Below the pieces are notes generated by a model. That model was not told the origin of the DNA and made no database searches. It saw nothing but the letters and a program-made list of their open reading frames with translations. From Favolaschia claudopus (lineage: Eukaryota > Basidiomycota > Agaricomycetes > Agaricales > Mycenaceae), in assembly GCA_037176885.1 (NCBI GenBank), contig JAWWNJ010000079.1, positions 682,001-746,000 on the forward strand: a stretch of DNA of 64,000 nt, given 5' to 3'. The translations under genes were made by a program, and so were the position numbers. Positions 61,508 through 64,000 of this stretch are shown here, in pieces. Every line of letters begins with the position of its first letter. Positions within the stretch are counted from its first letter, which is position 1.

Positions 61508-63987
61508 ATGGCCGATGGTCCACGGTTGGCAGGACTCATCAGATGCCCGGCCCCCATTTCTTGTTTGCAATGTCGAAAGCGCAAGGTCAAGGTTTGTTTT
61601 CCCTCCTTTCCTGCCTCTTTCTCTGTTTCCCCTGACTTGACTTGTCAGTGCCGCAACTCGGGGGATCCGATGAGTAGGTCCCCCTGTACCCGCTGCTCTC
61701 TAAAGAATCTACCTTGCGAATACGCTGGGTTCGAGACTTCCGAGACTTCCAAGTCGGCATACGCAGCGATACCTGCATCAAAGTCACAGTCCGAAGAGTT
61801 TCTGATTTACACGCCCCATGAACGGAATACATCCAAGTGAGTTTCTTGATTTCTATTCATGTCCGAGTCTTCCTGCGAGCGATGTTGTCTAATCTCATGC
61901 TACTGTCTAGAACTGCAGAATACTCATCTACCCCGAATGGTCTGTGTTCCCTGGATTCCGCCTCGATTGAAGAATGCAAAACTGCCCTGTACGACCCTAA
62001 AGATGCGGCAGAATGGCTCGAAAGCAATTGGGACAGTGCTTGTTGCATCAGCATTCGAGCGCAAATCACTAATCTTCTTCCATGTATGCTGTCTGCCGAG
62101 GAATCGGCCTTGGCGATATTTGGTGTGGTCGAAAACACGGAGATCGCTTATATGGCGCAGTCACTGGCAAACGCGTCGGGCTTTTCCGTCATAGTACGTC
62201 CGACTGATCACGATCCTGCTCTAACTTTGTTGTGCGTGCTATGGGCCTTGCTGAATATAAATTCATTCTGAATGTTGCTTCAGACCACCCGATCCACCCG
62301 ATTTCAACACTAACAACAATCAGAGGGATGGGCATCAGTCGAGCAATGACAACCGCAGCCATTCTTGGGACGGGGCCGGATTTTCAACCTCCGGACAAAC
62401 CCCAGGGGAGAACGAAGGCGACGAAGGAAATTACGATCATGTTGTACCTCAAATCCGCTATGACCCACGATTTGGAGACGGTGCAGGTGGAGGAGATGGA
62501 GGAGACGGTGGACAACCACCGACGACTGACGATCAATGGGAGAGCCCTCTACACAGAACGCGCGTCAAACTTGATCTGCAAGTCGACGACGCCCGACGCT
62601 ACGCGGTGATCCTGGGCTGCTCCTTCAAGGTCAGCGCAACTCATTGTGCATGATATTCATTTCATTGTCACTATAGTTCAAAATCAATCGTAACGTGAAC
62701 TTGACACGCCCATTATCTCAACCAGAAGTCATTTCTTTGTTTGACATCACGATCGAAACGCGGCCTCGCGAAACCCAAGTCGATCGTTCATACGCCAATT
62801 TTGGATTCATTGCTCACCGAGCGGCGTCAATTGTTGAGCGGACATTGTAATTCAAATTCTGTTCCTTGATGTTTGGAGAGTAATCCGCCCTAATCTAGCC
62901 TGCACCGTGGATTTGAACAACCGGATGAGATCTATAAACGCGGAAACCACCAAGAAAGTCAACAAGAAGTCAAAGCCAGCTTCGGATTTTCTCAAGGAAG
63001 TCCTTTGCCTACTTCGTCGTTTTCATACAAGTGGAACAACAACTTGACGATGGAAGCCATTGCTGATAACAAAGTGGGAAGATTTTTTGATTCAACTGCC
63101 ACATCCTCACTCCTCTCCAGGTTTTGCCTCAATGTTGGGTCGATTACGAACCAGGCGACAATTGGGACCATGAAGGCAAATCGTTTTCATCTTATAATAT
63201 CGCATACCAGCCGCAGGAAGCACCGTTTAGACAAAACTCCGAACCGATCCAAGTGCGTGTAGGAATGGGCATCAATTTGTTCCCCCCGGTGTGTGAAAAC
63301 ATTCCGATTGCGCCCACCACTGTAAACTTGCGCTAGGGTTCAGAGATGTCCCTGCCGCGGATATCTTTCATCGCTCGGAAGCAAGTACTGATCTGGGTGT
63401 CGGATTCAACGTCGAAAGCAAAGATACGGGGTATTTTAGTACTATTGACGGTCAGTCCTCATTTGACTGCGAGAGTTAGGTTCATTGAAAAGCTCAATGT
63501 TTTGCAGAATTACCTTGACAATATTAGAACACCAAAAGCGCTCTGTATTTCTGAACAACAATTGATCAAGCTTGCTAAAAGCTCCTATCAATTTCAACGT
63601 GAGTGATTCGCAGCGCTAAACCAGACAAATCTGCACTAATATAGCTATTTAGCCCAGGACGATCAACGCAAATCCGGTACCATTTCGCTTTCCGTTGCCA
63701 CAGTCCAAAAGCCCATTGTCCCCAGCACTAAGAAGCTTCTGGCGGTGGTTCCGAGATTCAATCGCCGACGCAGCGAAACTGTCTCGTCGGACATTCCGCC
63801 ACACGAATATCTAGCCCGAGGTTGGGATGTCAACAATGAAGAATGGAGAAGTGTACTGTGGCCTGCACTCGACAAGGATTTTCGTGCGGCCGATGTCGAA
63901 GGCACTTTACCGGTTTGGAATCTTCAGTGTCCATGGAGGTCTGTGCAGGCATGGAATGAGAGTAGCAGCAGCCCTTTCAAAGATTAA
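61508..63987 (+). CDS. Zn2Cys6 protein with a large uncharacterised C-terminal module
   Basis: From ATG 61508, exon 1 ends in CLQCRKRKVK (61591). Exon 2 (from 61649) continues CRNSGDPMSRSPCTRCSLKN and LPCEY, a perfect fungal binuclear zinc cluster that binds DNA. About eight more exons join in phase: DAAEWLESNWDSACCISIRA, AIFGVVENTEIAYMAQSLAN, a polar Asn/Asp/Gly linker, WESPLHRTRVKLDLQVDDAR, RPLSQPEVISLFDITIETRP, FSQGSPLPTSSFSYKWNNNL, WVDYEPGDNWDHEGKSFSSY, NIAYQPQ, VRVGMGINLFPP, QVLIWVSDSTSKAKIRGILV, and a tail PPHEYLARGWDVNNEEWRSV ending SSSPFKD. There is no fungal-specific transcription factor domain after the cluster. Instead comes the module shared with the 51097-53765 gene. No stop interrupts it, so it is probably a working nuclear protein, perhaps a regulator. 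The function of the module is unknown. Confidence 0.8.
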
Positions 63988-64000
63988 ATTTCCTATGCTT

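Overview
The window looks like a chromosomal segment of a filamentous basidiomycete, most likely an agaricomycete mushroom. The evidence is genes with many 50-70 nt GT-AG introns, a local expansion of MYND zinc-finger proteins, small secreted cysteine-rich proteins, a PARP/ubiquitin-conjugating-enzyme fusion, a Ty1/Copia element and several families of small inverted-repeat elements. A Mycena-like agaric would fit, but the sequence does not prove it. Gene structures were read by eye from frame continuity, splice sites and paralogue comparison. No database or alignment was run.

Layout. 0-11.3 kb: a MYND-family gene cut by the window edge (minus), a short-chain dehydrogenase, a 2.37-kb decayed pogo/Fot1 transposon with an unrelated zinc-finger-like reading frame inside, a nine-exon small secreted protein gene with a 436-bp inverted-repeat element in one intron, and a second complete MYND gene. 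11.3-18.5 kb: gene-poor, GC-rich and repeat-like, with one plausible proline-rich gene and a broken partial copy of the small secreted protein. 18.5-30.2 kb: a GST-like gene, a third MYND gene, a 773-bp fold-back element and an intact ABCC-type transporter. 30.2-37.5 kb: an orphan Zn2Cys6 fragment, a secreted GH43 glycosidase and a tandem duplication of a small secreted protein gene whose second copy is frameshifted. 37.6-42.7 kb: a full-length Copia element with LTRs that look identical but a stop codon in pol. 42.7-49.2 kb: gene-empty, with inverted repeats and one TA-flanked element nested in another. 49.3-64 kb: a GPI-anchored secreted protein, two paralogues sharing a large uncharacterised C-terminal module (one led by a Zn2Cys6 DNA-binding cluster, one not), and between them a large PARP-E2 fusion gene with a 1.14-kb intron holding an antisense reading frame.

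I see no operon-like pathway. The themes are lineage-expanded families (MYND, Zn2Cys6-linked module), secreted proteins (Y3-like candidate, tandem SSPs, GH43, GPI protein) and layered transposon activity. I found no clearly new biological system. The best leads are the N-terminally different members of the uncharacterised module family, the zinc-finger cargo in the pogo element, the element inside an intact intron, and the antisense frame inside the PARP gene.
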